A DNA stretch of 64,000 bases. Origin: SURF-21 sp964529285. GTDB taxonomy: Bacteria > Actinomycetota > Geothermincolia > Geothermincolales > RBG-13-55-18. This document shows, in pieces, positions 46,626-55,757 of this stretch. Positions within the stretch are counted from its first letter, which is position 1. Every line of letters begins with the position of its first letter. Location: positions 19,489 through 83,488 of the forward strand of contig CAZGWK010000008.1 in NCBI GenBank assembly GCA_964529285.1, written 5' to 3'. The notes beneath the pieces are model-generated. The model had not been told where the DNA came from and searched no databases. It saw nothing but the letters and a program-made list of their open reading frames with translations. Made by a program: the position numbers and the translations under genes.

Positions 46626-47864
46626 TCAGACGGTTTCCACTATCGTCGCTATGCCCACGCCTCCTCCGCCGCACAGGGTCTGCAGGCCGTACTTCAGGTC
46701 GTTGCGCATCATGTGATGGACCATCTCGGTGAAGTAGAGGACGCCGGTGCAGCCGATGGGATGTCCAATGGCGCATGCGCCCCCCGTGGGGTTGATGCGC
46801 GGGTCGGCGAACTCGATGCCGAACTCGCTGCAGAAAGCCAAAACCGGCGGCACGAAGGCCTCGTTGGGCTCGAAGACGTCCATGTCGTCCATGGTCTTCT
46901 TCGCGCGGTCGAGGGCCTTGTGCATCGCGGGAACGGGCCCCAGCAGCATGATGAGTGGCTCGGAGCCGGCAACGGCGGTGGATACTATGCGCACCATCGG
47001 CTCCAGCCCGAGCTTCTCCGCCTTCTCCGCGGTCATGAGCATCACCGCGGCGGCACCGTCAACTATGGCCGAGGAAGTCGCAGCGGTCACCGTCCCGTCT
47101 TCCCGGAACCGCGGGGGCAGGGAGGCTATCTTCGCCAGGGCGGCGTCCGGGTCGTCCACCGCCTGCGCGCGCGGGGGTTCGTCGAACCCCACCAGCGTTT
47201 TCTCTCCGCCCTCCCCGTCCACCTCGACCGCTACCACGCGCCTGCGGTAGCTCTCCTCGTCGCGCATGGCCAGGACCGCCTTCTGGTGGCTCCACAGCGC
47301 GAAGCGGTCCATGTCGTCGCGGTCGAGTTCGTAGCGGTCGGCCAGCATCTGTGCGCTCACGCCCATGGGGGCCAGGGCGGCGCGCTCGATGGCGCGGGGA
47401 TGGAGGGTTACGGACATGCCCGCCTGCATGGCCGCCTGCAGGTCCGAGCCCATGCCGTAGTGGCTCATGTTCTCCACACCGGCAGCGACGGCGATGTCTC
47501 CGGCCCCGCACATGAGGGCGTGGGCCTGTGAGTTGATCGCCTGCAGGCCCGCGTTGCAGTAGCGGTTGACCGTCCAGCCTGCGACTTCCTCCGGGAAGTC
47601 GGCGGCGAGCAGGCCGACGCGGCCTACGTTGAGCCCCTGCTCTCCTATCTGGCTGAGACATCCCACGGCGACGTCTTCGATCTCGACTTCATCGAACCCC
47701 GGCGCCCTTTCCTTCACCTTGTCAACCAGTCCCCGCAGCGCGGCGACCAGCAGGTTCTGGGCGGAAACGCCCGAGAAGACACCGCCCTTGGCAGCGCCCG
47801 CCCAACCGGACCTGCCCGTCGGGGTGCGCACGGCTTCAACCACAACGACTTCCTTGAGTTCCAT
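46626..47864 (-). CDS. Thiolase (acetyl-CoA C-acyltransferase type)
   Basis: A 412-residue thiolase. The acyl-accepting Cys lies in VNRYCNAGLQAIN near residue 87, which usually reads CASG. The His is in GGACAIGHPIGCTG near residue 365 and the second Cys in LQTLCGGGGVGIA near the end, both canonical. The three residues indicate a working thiolase of beta-oxidation type. ATG 47864 follows AAGGAGGGCAC; a longer frame to 47918 lacks a site. It lies 67 bases downstream of the acyl-CoA ligase, suggesting one unit for fatty or aromatic acid breakdown. Confidence 0.92.
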   Translation of the reverse strand: MELKEVVVVEAVRTPTGRSGWAGAAKGGVFSGVSAQNLLVAALRGLVDKVKERAPGFDEVEIEDVAVGCLSQIGEQGLNVGRVGLLAADFPEEVAGWTVNRYCNAGLQAINSQAHALMCGAGDIAVAAGVENMSHYGMGSDLQAAMQAGMSVTLHPRAIERAALAPMGVSAQMLADRYELDRDDMDRFALWSHQKAVLAMRDEESYRRRVVAVEVDGEGGEKTLVGFDEPPRAQAVDDPDAALAKIASLPPRFREDGTVTAATSSAIVDGAAAVMLMTAEKAEKLGLEPMVRIVSTAVAGSEPLIMLLGPVPAMHKALDRAKKTMDDMDVFEPNEAFVPPVLAFCSEFGIEFADPRINPTGGACAIGHPIGCTGVLYFTEMVHHMMRNDLKYGLQTLCGGGGVGIATIVETV

Positions 47865-47931
47865 GTGCCCTCCTTGTTCTTTAAACCCCTCCCGTACCAT
47901 GACCAGGCGAGTTCTCACGCCGTTATCTCTG

Positions 47932-49791
47932 TTACCCTTTTCTTTCCACGTCTTTCCAGTAAAGCTTCTCCAGTTCTCTCTTTATGATCTTTCCATCTAT
48001 GTGGCGGGGGAGTTCGAGGAAGAAGTCCACCAGGGCCGGGAGCATGTATCCGTGCAGGCCTTCCTCCGCGCAGAAGGCGAGGATCTCCTCTGAACTCGCC
48101 CCCTTCCCTTCGTGCAGCTGCACGCAGGCGATGGCCACCTCCCCCAGGTCGGGATGGGGCATGCTCACCACCGCCGCGTCGAAGACCACGGGATGGCGCA
48201 GGATGACTCCCTCTATCTCCAGGGGATAGATGTTCACGCCGGCGGTTATGATCATCTCCTTCAACCTGCTCGTGAGGTAGAGGAAGCCGTCCTCGTCCAT
48301 GTAGCCCAGCAGGCCGTCGTCGTACCATTCCCGGCCGTCGATGATGCGGATGGACTCGTGCAGTTTGTCCTCGGAACCGGGATAGCGCAAGGCGAGGGTG
48401 GAGGCGGTACGGCCCATGACCTTCCCTATTTCGTTGGGGCCGGCCCACCTGCCCTCCTCTGCGATGAAGATACCGAGGTCGCCGCAGCGCGCCTTGCCCA
48501 CGCTGTTTATCCTCTGCGGTTTCTCCTCGTAGTCCTCGGGCAGCAGTACGGTGATGATGGCCGTCTCCGAGCTGCCGTAGTACTCGCTGAAGACGGGATC
48601 CGGCGCGCCGCGCCGCGCGAACAGCTCGTTGATGTCTTTTTTCACCTGCGGCGGGCAGGGAGCCGCGGCGCATATGACGGAGCGCATGGAGCCCAGCCAG
48701 TATTTCTCCTTCACCTCTTCGGGCAGCGCCAGCACGCGTTGCAGGATGGTGGGGGCGACGAATACCCAGTTGATGCGCTCGGCCTCTATGAGACGCAGGA
48801 ACTCCTCGGCGTCGAACTTGCGCATGAACACGCCGGTGGCCCCCAGCATGAAACACGGTGCCCAGCCCGCGGCCGTTCCGGCATGATACACGGGAGTGAC
48901 GATGAGGGACCTGATGTTCTTGGTGACGGGGTCGCATATGCGGTCTCCGCCGAACCAGTAGAAGTAACTGAAGGCCCTGGAGGTGTAGGGGAGAAAGTTC
49001 TCGAAGGTCTCCCTCGGTGCTTCCGCCAGGTCGGAGAGGGCATAGCTCAGGCTGTCGTAGAGGTTCGAGCTCTTGGGTATGCCGGTGGTCCCGCCGGTGT
49101 AGGGGTTGAGGGAGGCGAGGAAATTGACGTCGGGCCGCGTGGCGGGAGCCTTGCTCAGCAGTTCCTCGTAGGAGAGCATCCCCTGCGGGGGAGGCCCGCC
49201 GGTGCCCAGCACGACGAAATGCTCGATGCCCTCCAGGCCGCCCTTGATCTTCAGGACTTCCTCCAGGAGGTCCGCGTCGAAGATAAAGACCCTGGGCTTA
49301 CGCAGGTTGATGGTCTTACACAGCTCCTCTCCCGTGAGGTGCCAGTTGACGAAGGGCATGGGCGCGCCGATGAGGCTCGTGGCGTTGAGGATCTCCAGGA
49401 AAGCGGCGCTGTTGTAGATCATCGTGGCCACGCGGTCCTTGGGTCTTACGCCCAACCCCTGAAGCGCGTTAGCCAGCCTCAGCACGCGGTCCTTGAGCTG
49501 GCGGTAGGTGAGCCTCGTGTCGCCGTCCACCGCCGCCTCGCGGTCGCCTAAGACGTCCCACGTACCCAGGGACCAGTTGGGGACGATCTTTCCCACCTTG
49601 AGCTTGCCCAGGTCGCGCAGGTTTTTAAGCAGGCCCTCACCCCCGGAAAATATCTTCCATATTATTCTGAGGGTGTTTCCGCCCCCGCCCCACTGCTGTT
49701 TGAAGGTCCTCCCCAGGCCCTTCGTCTCCTCCATGCGCATGAAGGTAGGCAGGGCCCGCATCAAGCCTGTCAGAGTCTTTTCCGCCTGCAT
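47932..49791 (-). CDS. Acyl-CoA synthetase, AMP-forming
   Basis: A 619-residue class I adenylate-forming enzyme that would activate a carboxylic acid to its CoA thioester through an acyl-AMP. The phosphate loop is NPYTGGTTGIPKSSN near residue 240, the A5 motif SEYYGSSETA near 415, and the hinge and A8 motif YLTSRLKEMIITAGVNIYPLEIEG near 525. The catalytic Lys is in DGKIIKREL near the end. The N-terminal extension of about 90 residues is longer than average. ATG 49791 has AAGGGGGTC upstream. It is co-directional with the thiolase. Confidence 0.88.
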   Translation of the reverse strand: MQAEKTLTGLMRALPTFMRMEETKGLGRTFKQQWGGGGNTLRIIWKIFSGGEGLLKNLRDLGKLKVGKIVPNWSLGTWDVLGDREAAVDGDTRLTYRQLKDRVLRLANALQGLGVRPKDRVATMIYNSAAFLEILNATSLIGAPMPFVNWHLTGEELCKTINLRKPRVFIFDADLLEEVLKIKGGLEGIEHFVVLGTGGPPPQGMLSYEELLSKAPATRPDVNFLASLNPYTGGTTGIPKSSNLYDSLSYALSDLAEAPRETFENFLPYTSRAFSYFYWFGGDRICDPVTKNIRSLIVTPVYHAGTAAGWAPCFMLGATGVFMRKFDAEEFLRLIEAERINWVFVAPTILQRVLALPEEVKEKYWLGSMRSVICAAAPCPPQVKKDINELFARRGAPDPVFSEYYGSSETAIITVLLPEDYEEKPQRINSVGKARCGDLGIFIAEEGRWAGPNEIGKVMGRTASTLALRYPGSEDKLHESIRIIDGREWYDDGLLGYMDEDGFLYLTSRLKEMIITAGVNIYPLEIEGVILRHPVVFDAAVVSMPHPDLGEVAIACVQLHEGKGASSEEILAFCAEEGLHGYMLPALVDFFLELPRHIDGKIIKRELEKLYWKDVERKG

Positions 49792-50022
49792 GTTAATGAC
49801 CCCCTTTGTACCGGTCTGCAGACAAGGGACATACCTGCGAGTGCGATCATCCTTTGCGATGCGGTTGCCGTATGGGGTGAGTTGGATGGGGCTGCGACAG
49901 TTGCTCCGGTATCCCAAGGATAATACAGGAGTCGGAGATAATCTATAAGATTCGCTAAAAGCAGGCTGCCGTACCCGATGCAGTACAACGGGGATGCGGC
50001 ATGTATATAAGCGGATGAGCGG

Positions 50023-50388
50023 TCAGGTAATGGGCTGCTGCCCCAGTGACTGCAGCAGCAGGTTCACGTTACCCCGCGCCGTCTTGCGCGGGAGCGACCC
50101 GGTGAATCCCCCGGAGTCCAGGCGCAATTCCTCGGGCATGAGCATCAAGGTGAATATGCGCGTGAAGAGGGGCACCCATACGTATGCCTCGAGGCGGTAG
50201 CCGGCGCCGGTATAGGTCACCTGCAGCCTCTGGGGAGCGACCAGGAAACCCTCGCCCCTCTGATAGAGCCTGGACGCCTGGTCTTGGGCGACCAGCCTGT
50301 AGCCGGTCTGCTGTGCCCATCCATCCACTATCTGCCAGAGATCGGATCCCGCCGTGAACTCCCTTACCGTCCTGCCCCTTACCGGCAC
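50023..50388 (-). CDS. Hypothetical soluble protein, about 121 residues
   Basis: The GTG at 50388 has GGGAGGT six bases upstream and is preferred to an ATG at 50427 that has none. The protein begins PVRGRTVREFTAGSDLWQIV, continues with a mix of strands and helices (VTYTGAGYRLEAYVWVPLFTR) and ends QSLGQQPIT. There is no membrane segment or recognisable motif; it might be a small beta-rich fold. It is divergent from the Fe-S protein at 50579. I cannot assign a function. Confidence 0.55.
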   Translation of the reverse strand: MPVRGRTVREFTAGSDLWQIVDGWAQQTGYRLVAQDQASRLYQRGEGFLVAPQRLQVTYTGAGYRLEAYVWVPLFTRIFTLMLMPEELRLDSGGFTGSLPRKTARGNVNLLLQSLGQQPIT

Positions 50389-50578
50389 TTCCTTACCTCC
50401 CTGTTCCGTCGAGAAGGTTTCATGCATATATTATTATCGCACAAAAACTCCCGCGGCCATGGCAATGAAGACCGCGGGAGGCCGCCCATATATAATAAGG
50501 AAATATCCGGGACGACATGCTATATAGGGTTGTCGGGCTGGTCTTTGCAGCTACCTTTTTTACGGGGGGAGGGGCTTT

Positions 50579-51895
50579 ATGGCTTCGATCGAGGACAGGA
50601 TCAAGGATTTCGTGCGTGCCCGCGGGGTCGACGTGGTCGGCATCGCGGGGCCGGAACGGCTGGACGGGCCACCATCCCTCGACCTCTCCTATACCATGCC
50701 GGGTGCGAGGTCGGTGATATCCATGGCCTTGCCCATGCACGCGGGCGCTATCTACGATTTTCTCAGCAAGCGCTCGCCCGCCCCCCACAACCTTGACCAG
50801 TTCTTGAATTACCAGCGCCTGCAGCGCATCGGGAAGGAGCTGGCCGACTTCCTCGTGTCGTGCGGCCACCGCGCCGTGGGGGTTCCCCTCAGCGCGGATT
50901 ACCGCCGCGCCGTTTACGTCTTCCGGCCGCGTCCGGCTTTCTCGCTGCGCCTGGGGGCCATGGCCTCGGGCGCGGGCGGGCAGGGGTGGAGCGGCAACCT
51001 GATGACGAAGGAATACGGCGCCTCGATATACCTCGGTGCGGTCCTCAGCGATGCCGCCCTGGAGAGCGATCCGGCGCTACCGCCCCGTTATTTCACCGAT
51101 GACTACTGCGCGAAGTGCAAGCGCTGCGCCAGGTCCTGTCCCAGCCGCATGTTCGACGCGAAGGAGGAAGAGTACATTCTGCTCAACGGAGAGCTGCACC
51201 CGCGCGGCCGCCGCAACAACATCGATCTCTGCCACATCTCCTGTTTCGGCCTGCACAGCCTGAGCGCGGACAAACGCTATTCCAACTGGGGCCTGCACTG
51301 GATCGAATCGTGGGTGGATAAGCCGCCCGACGGCGGGAACCCGCTCAAGCTGATCTCGCAAATGTTCAAGCGCGGCCTGACGGCGGGGGACGCATGGCCC
51401 CGCTTCGATGTGCTGCGTGTTCTGTGCAGCAGGCTCTGGCCGCAGGAGACCCTGGAGGGCATCCCTGAGCTCGAGGACCTTCCAGAGGACGAGTCAGAGC
51501 GCTACCGCATCCTGGCGGAGTTCGCAAGGAGAATGGGTATAAGCGGTATAGACGCCTATCCCGTCCCCATGATCTGCGGACAGTGCGCACTGGTGTGCGG
51601 GCCCACCCTGGAGGAGACCGCGGAGAGGTACCGAGCCCTTGCGGAGTCCGGCATCGTGGTGCCGGGGCCGGGCGGTCGCATGACCCGGGTGGATACCTTC
51701 GAGGAGGCGCAGGAGATGCGCCGCTGCTATCCCCTGCGCATCAGTGCCAGCCGCAAGGTGAAGGACGCCCTCGCTTCGATATATCACTGGCACCTTTATT
51801 ACTGCGGTTTCGAGCCCAGGTCGTTCGTGCAGTCCAGGGCATACAGCCTGAGGTTGCGCAGGGCGGTACGCGAGCGGCGTAGAAAGGAACCATAG
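50579..51895 (+). CDS. QueG-like 4Fe-4S protein (epoxyqueuosine reductase-related)
   Basis: A 438-residue protein. The N-terminal half resembles the cobalamin-binding domain of epoxyqueuosine reductase and reductive dehalogenase relatives (MPGARSVISMALPM). CAKCKRCARSCP near residue 180 is a ferredoxin-type 4Fe-4S motif, and a second Cys group, ICGQCALVCGP near residue 330, could bind a second cluster. The C-terminal HEAT-like domain of true QueG is absent, so it may be another corrinoid Fe-S reductase. The ATG has GGGAGGGG upstream. It is followed by an amidohydrolase after 68 bases. Confidence 0.72.
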   Translation: MASIEDRIKDFVRARGVDVVGIAGPERLDGPPSLDLSYTMPGARSVISMALPMHAGAIYDFLSKRSPAPHNLDQFLNYQRLQRIGKELADFLVSCGHRAVGVPLSADYRRAVYVFRPRPAFSLRLGAMASGAGGQGWSGNLMTKEYGASIYLGAVLSDAALESDPALPPRYFTDDYCAKCKRCARSCPSRMFDAKEEEYILLNGELHPRGRRNNIDLCHISCFGLHSLSADKRYSNWGLHWIESWVDKPPDGGNPLKLISQMFKRGLTAGDAWPRFDVLRVLCSRLWPQETLEGIPELEDLPEDESERYRILAEFARRMGISGIDAYPVPMICGQCALVCGPTLEETAERYRALAESGIVVPGPGGRMTRVDTFEEAQEMRRCYPLRISASRKVKDALASIYHWHLYYCGFEPRSFVQSRAYSLRLRRAVRERRRKEP

Positions 51896-51963
51896 GTTCC
51901 GGCTCTCAAGAAGGAGTGACGCGCGTGAGGGGGACTGTCCTTGTCAGAAAAGAGGTATAAGAA

Positions 51964-53289
51964 ATGGTTCTTTTCAGGAACATGAAGCTTGTCGACGGCG
52001 TGACGGAAGGCGTGCAGGAGGGTATGGCCGTGCGAGTGGAGGGGGAGAGGATCGTGGAGATAACCGCGGACCGCGGCGGGCTGTCGGCCCAGCAGGTGGT
52101 CGACCTCGGGGGCGCCTACGTCACCCCCGGGCTCATAGACGCACACGTGCACCTCATCACGCCCTTCGTGCCCAAAGTCACCCCGGGAGTCATCGCGTCC
52201 CTGGGCAGGCAGGTTAAGAGGAACCTGGCGGCGGTGGTGAACAGTGGGGTCACCACGGTGCGGGACGTCGCGGCCTTCCCCCGGCGCATCCAGGGCGCCA
52301 GGCGGGCGGTGGAGGAGGGGCGCATACCCGGTCCGCGCATCGTCTGCGCCAATTCCTACATAACCTGTTTCGGGGGCACACCCGAATGGGTGCCCTACCT
52401 GAAGGGACCTGCAAAGCTTATCGCGGGGGGGCAGGCGGTGGACCGTGCCGATTCTCCACAAGACGTCGCAGCCCTGGTGCGGCGCATGGTGGACCTGGGC
52501 GCGGACTGGGTCAAGACCTGCCACAGCGACCTTTCCTTGTGCAGGGGAAAAGGGGAGCTGCCCGCGTGGGGGGACGAGGGTTACGATGCCTTCTTCGCCG
52601 AGGCGGCCAGGCTGGGCAAGCCCGTGGCCTTCCACCAGATGTGGCTCTCCGCTTTTCGCAAGGGGTTGCAGTACGGGCCGGCTACCTTCGATCATACTCC
52701 CATGGACGGCCTGCTCACAGGCGAGGACGTTGCGAGCTTCGTGGCTTCCGGCGCAGCGCTCATCGCCACCCTGGACGTATACAGGGACACCTTCGAGTTC
52801 GAGCGCATATCCCGCGACCTGGAGGAGCGGGGGGAGGAGTTCCTGGAGCCGGTATGCTACAGGCTGGTCGCAGAACACCTGAACAAGTACGAAAGCAACG
52901 GTTTCAGCGCGCGGGAGGTCGAGAAGGATTGGGTCATGGACGAGACCATGCCGCGCGAGCTGCTCCCCAACGCTTACGAGAACGTGCGCAGGATATGGAA
53001 GGCGGGGGGTATCCTGGGGTGCGGTACCGACTCCGGCGGCGCCGACTTCGCCTTCTTCGGTTACTTCCACCGTGAGTTGGAGAACCTGGTCGAGGTGGGG
53101 CTGAGCCCCCGCGAGGCCCTGCGCTGCGCCACCGTGGTGAACGCGAAGGTTCTGGGCCTGGACAAGGACATCGGTACGCTGGAGCCGGGGAAGTACGCCG
53201 ACATGGTGGTGGTGGGAGGTGACCCGCTGCACGATATCTCCAACATGGGGCGCGTGAAGGCGGTCTATAAAGGCGGGGCTCTGGTGTAA
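51964..53289 (+). CDS. Amidohydrolase-superfamily protein (imidazolonepropionase-like)
   Basis: A 441-residue metal-dependent hydrolase. GLIDAHVHL near residue 57 is the first HxH metal motif. DWVKTCHSD near residue 180 supplies the possible bridging Lys. Later His residues (VAFHQMW, FDHTPMDG) and the Asp in GCGTDSGGADFAF near residue 350 complete the site. The C-terminal strand has GTLEPGKYADMVVVGGDPL, typical of amidohydrolases. The substrate is unknown. It follows the QueG-like gene and precedes a GNAT gene with short spacing. Confidence 0.85.
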   Translation: MVLFRNMKLVDGVTEGVQEGMAVRVEGERIVEITADRGGLSAQQVVDLGGAYVTPGLIDAHVHLITPFVPKVTPGVIASLGRQVKRNLAAVVNSGVTTVRDVAAFPRRIQGARRAVEEGRIPGPRIVCANSYITCFGGTPEWVPYLKGPAKLIAGGQAVDRADSPQDVAALVRRMVDLGADWVKTCHSDLSLCRGKGELPAWGDEGYDAFFAEAARLGKPVAFHQMWLSAFRKGLQYGPATFDHTPMDGLLTGEDVASFVASGAALIATLDVYRDTFEFERISRDLEERGEEFLEPVCYRLVAEHLNKYESNGFSAREVEKDWVMDETMPRELLPNAYENVRRIWKAGGILGCGTDSGGADFAFFGYFHRELENLVEVGLSPREALRCATVVNAKVLGLDKDIGTLEPGKYADMVVVGGDPLHDISNMGRVKAVYKGGALV

Positions 53290-53322
53290 GGAAAAAAGCG
53301 GCAGGTTGCGGGGTTCTTTAAC

Positions 53323-53799
53323 ATGGAGATCATCGACATGGAGATCATCGAGGCGGGGCTCGAGGACGTAGAGGAGATCCTGACCCTGCAGAAGGCGGCA
53401 TACGAGAGCGAGGGGCGCCGGTATGGGGATTTCACCATACCGCCTCTCACCCAGACGCTGGAGGAGATAAGGGAAGACTTCCATCGCCAGCTCTTCCTCA
53501 AGGCGGTGGAGGAGGAGAGGATAGTGGGCTCGGTCCGCGCCTACGAAAAGGATGGCACATGCTTCGTGGGAAGGCTTATCGTGCACCCGGACTTCCAGGA
53601 CCGCGGCATAGGCAGCCGTCTCATGGAGGAGATCGAGGAGCGCTTCGAGGATGTGGAGAGGTTCAGGCTGTTTACGGGACACCTCAGCGATAAGCCTCTC
53701 CATATCTACGCCGAGAAAGGGTACAGTATCTTCAGGACCGAGCCGGTCCACGACAACCTTACCCTGGTCTACCTGGAGAAACGGAGGAGCGAGGAATGA
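53323..53799 (+). CDS. GNAT-family N-acetyltransferase
   Basis: A 158-residue acetyltransferase. The acetyl-CoA binding motif is GRLIVHPDFQDRGIGSRLMEE near residue 87, with the Q/R-x-x-G-x-G turn. The start is ambiguous: the first 14 bases (ATGGAGATCATCGA) are repeated in tandem, giving ATGs at 53323 and 53338, and the second has a better-spaced GGAG. The stop overlaps the next gene by four bases (ATGA), so the two are coupled. Confidence 0.82.
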   Translation: MEIIDMEIIEAGLEDVEEILTLQKAAYESEGRRYGDFTIPPLTQTLEEIREDFHRQLFLKAVEEERIVGSVRAYEKDGTCFVGRLIVHPDFQDRGIGSRLMEEIEERFEDVERFRLFTGHLSDKPLHIYAEKGYSIFRTEPVHDNLTLVYLEKRRSEE

Positions 53800-54653
53800 C
53801 AGGAGAACGCTGCGTCTTGCCGGATTACGTGGAGGCGGGGGAGGGAAAGCCCCTCATCTTCATACCGGGCATGGAGGGGGCCAAGGAGTTCTGGCGGCCT
53901 CAACTGGAGGCGCTCTCGGATGCGTATCGGGTAATCGCCACCAGCCTGCCGGTGTGGAGACCCTGTATGGCCAGTACGGTGTCGGATTGGGCGGGCAGCG
54001 TCATCGCCCTCATGGACGAGCTGGGGCTGGAAAAGGCGGTGGTGGTGGGGGAGTCCTTCGGTGGCATGGTCACCCAGGAGATAGCACTCGCTAATCCGCA
54101 GCGACTGTCCGGTATCATCCTTTGCAACACCATGGACCGCCCGCGCCGGGGAGGTTTCGGCATGAACGCCTTCACCCTGGCTACCTTCGTGAGCCAGTTT
54201 GCTTTTCTTCCCTTCCTCCCCATGGACCGGCGCAGGAGCCTGCTGCGCTGGGTGGGCAGGAGGCGCGGCGCAGTGCTGGACCCTTCTCCGGGAAACGCGG
54301 AACTGGTGGAATATATCATGCGCTACGGCATGGCATGCGGGCCGGCCGCCTACCTGGACCGCATCATCGCGGGGGCGAAGATATCCTTCACGGCACGCTT
54401 GCGGGACATAAACGTGCCCGCTCTGGTACTGCGGGGAGAGGAGGACCGCCTGGTCGGCGACGAGACCGTCGTGCAGCTGGCGGGCAAGATCCCGCACGCG
54501 AAACTGGCCGTCATCGCGGGAGGTGGCCATTGCTGTACCTATACCATGCCCGAGGCATCGAATGCGGCGATACGGGATTGGCTGAGAAGCATCGCCTACT
54601 GCGGGCCCCCTCCCACGCGCCAGGGCGCCAACCCCTACGCCGGCATCACCTGA
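53796..54653 (+). CDS. Alpha/beta hydrolase
   Basis: A 285-residue hydrolase. The nucleophile elbow is VVGESFGGMV near residue 85, the acid is in LVLRGEEDRLVG near residue 210, and the His is in AGGGHCCTY near residue 245. An oxyanion-like PGMEG is near the N-terminus. It is translationally coupled to the GNAT gene. The stop codon TGA is followed immediately by a TGGGGTCAG repeat, so the gene ends at the element edge. Confidence 0.87.
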   Translation: MTGERCVLPDYVEAGEGKPLIFIPGMEGAKEFWRPQLEALSDAYRVIATSLPVWRPCMASTVSDWAGSVIALMDELGLEKAVVVGESFGGMVTQEIALANPQRLSGIILCNTMDRPRRGGFGMNAFTLATFVSQFAFLPFLPMDRRRSLLRWVGRRRGAVLDPSPGNAELVEYIMRYGMACGPAAYLDRIIAGAKISFTARLRDINVPALVLRGEEDRLVGDETVVQLAGKIPHAKLAVIAGGGHCCTYTMPEASNAAIRDWLRSIAYCGPPPTRQGANPYAGIT

Positions 54654-54758
54654 TGGGGTCAGCCCCGGACATGGGACAAAAACGTCCCGATAGTGGGGTC
54701 AGCCCCGGATATGGGACACTTTCGTTGGTGATTTCGGGGAATGTGGAGAACTGACCCC
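54654..54758. repeat. Direct repeats headed GGGGTCAG after the hydrolase gene
   Basis: Two 25-nt direct copies (54654-54678 and 54694-54718), starting TGGGGTCAGCCCCGGA, differ by one base and have a 40-base period. GGGAC and GTCCC after the first copy can pair. The block closes with CTGACCCC at 54751-54758, which is inverted to the heads. Confidence 0.8.
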
Positions 54759-54776
54759 TGGCCGGCATACATATCA

Positions 54777-54829
54777 TGTTGATTGTTGAGGCCTGACCCC
54801 GGGTGTTGAAAATGGAGGGCTGACCCCAG
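54777..54829 (-). repeat. Two-module dispersed repeat, ATTTTC form
   Basis: The core copy is 54804-54827 on the minus strand, exact at 24 of 24 bases, with the second module TTGTTGAGGCCTGACCCC just before it. It lies between two convergent gene ends. Confidence 0.85.
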
Positions 54830-54831
54830 GC

Positions 54832-55689
54832 CTAGCGGGAGAAGAGACTCTTGGAGGTCTTCTGCTCGAAGGCGGCTGAAATAACCGACGGGCTGAACGC
54901 CGCCGGCACGGTTCCGGTCATGGCGTAGTTGTACAGGGCGGTCGCGAAGATACCGTTCAAGGCGGCTCCGATGATGCCGAGCGCGAACCAGTAGAGCAAC
55001 ACCACGGCTCCCACGGCGACGATGACCGCCACCGACTTCGTCATGACAGCGAGGGCGACGGGCACGGCACCCACCAGCCCCGCGAGGAACATAATCAAGC
55101 CGAGGGAGAAACGCAGGACCACGTTCTCGCCCCAGGTCCTCTTGAACAGCGAGGCTGACTGCTTTATGGAATCTATCACGCCTGCTTGCTGAAATATCAT
55201 CACCGGGATCACGAAAAAAGTGATGAGGTTCCACGCCATTCCGAACAGACCCGACGCGATCCGTCCCAGCAGGCCCGCACGTTCCCGTATCGTCTGCAGG
55301 ATCAGACCCACCGTCGCCGAGATCAGCGCCCATCCCGCTATCTTGCCCAGGTTCCCCACCGCGTACTGCATGCCGTCGCCGAACCTGGGGTCTCCACCGC
55401 TCAGACGTATCTGGACACATGCGATGAGGCCGGTGTTGAAGAAGATGACCACGAAGTAGCCGATGAGGTAGAAGACGAAGAGGGCTACGTAATACAGGAC
55501 GTTGTTCTCGAACTCGCCGTCTTTGATCCCCGTGAGCATTACGATAGGGATAAAAAAAGACGCGGTGATTATAAGCATCACTATCCCGGATAGCAGGGGG
55601 AAGAGCACGAGTTCCTTGTCCTGCTTGAGTACTCCAAGGCTCTCCTTGAATATCTGCATGCTTCGGCTGAAAGTCCCCGCCAAGTTCAT
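54832..55689 (-). CDS. DUF6159-like multi-pass membrane protein
   Basis: A 285-residue protein with about six membrane segments. The N-terminus SRSMQIFKESLGVLKQDKEL and VLFPLLSGIVML are characteristic of the DUF6159 family. The central segment GDPRFGDGMQYAVGNLGKIAGWALISATVG is also family-typical. The C-terminus is FEQKTSKSLFSR. The frame stays open upstream, but that part overlaps the next gene and does not match. ATG 55689 lies close to AAAGAGG; TTG 55683 would have better spacing. Function unknown. Confidence 0.75.
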   Translation of the reverse strand: MNLAGTFSRSMQIFKESLGVLKQDKELVLFPLLSGIVMLIITASFFIPIVMLTGIKDGEFENNVLYYVALFVFYLIGYFVVIFFNTGLIACVQIRLSGGDPRFGDGMQYAVGNLGKIAGWALISATVGLILQTIRERAGLLGRIASGLFGMAWNLITFFVIPVMIFQQAGVIDSIKQSASLFKRTWGENVVLRFSLGLIMFLAGLVGAVPVALAVMTKSVAVIVAVGAVVLLYWFALGIIGAALNGIFATALYNYAMTGTVPAAFSPSVISAAFEQKTSKSLFSR

Positions 55690-55757
55690 CACCTCTTTTG
55701 TCTTGCCATCACTTACATAATCATTATCGAAATATAGGGGCGGGATGTTTATACCCT

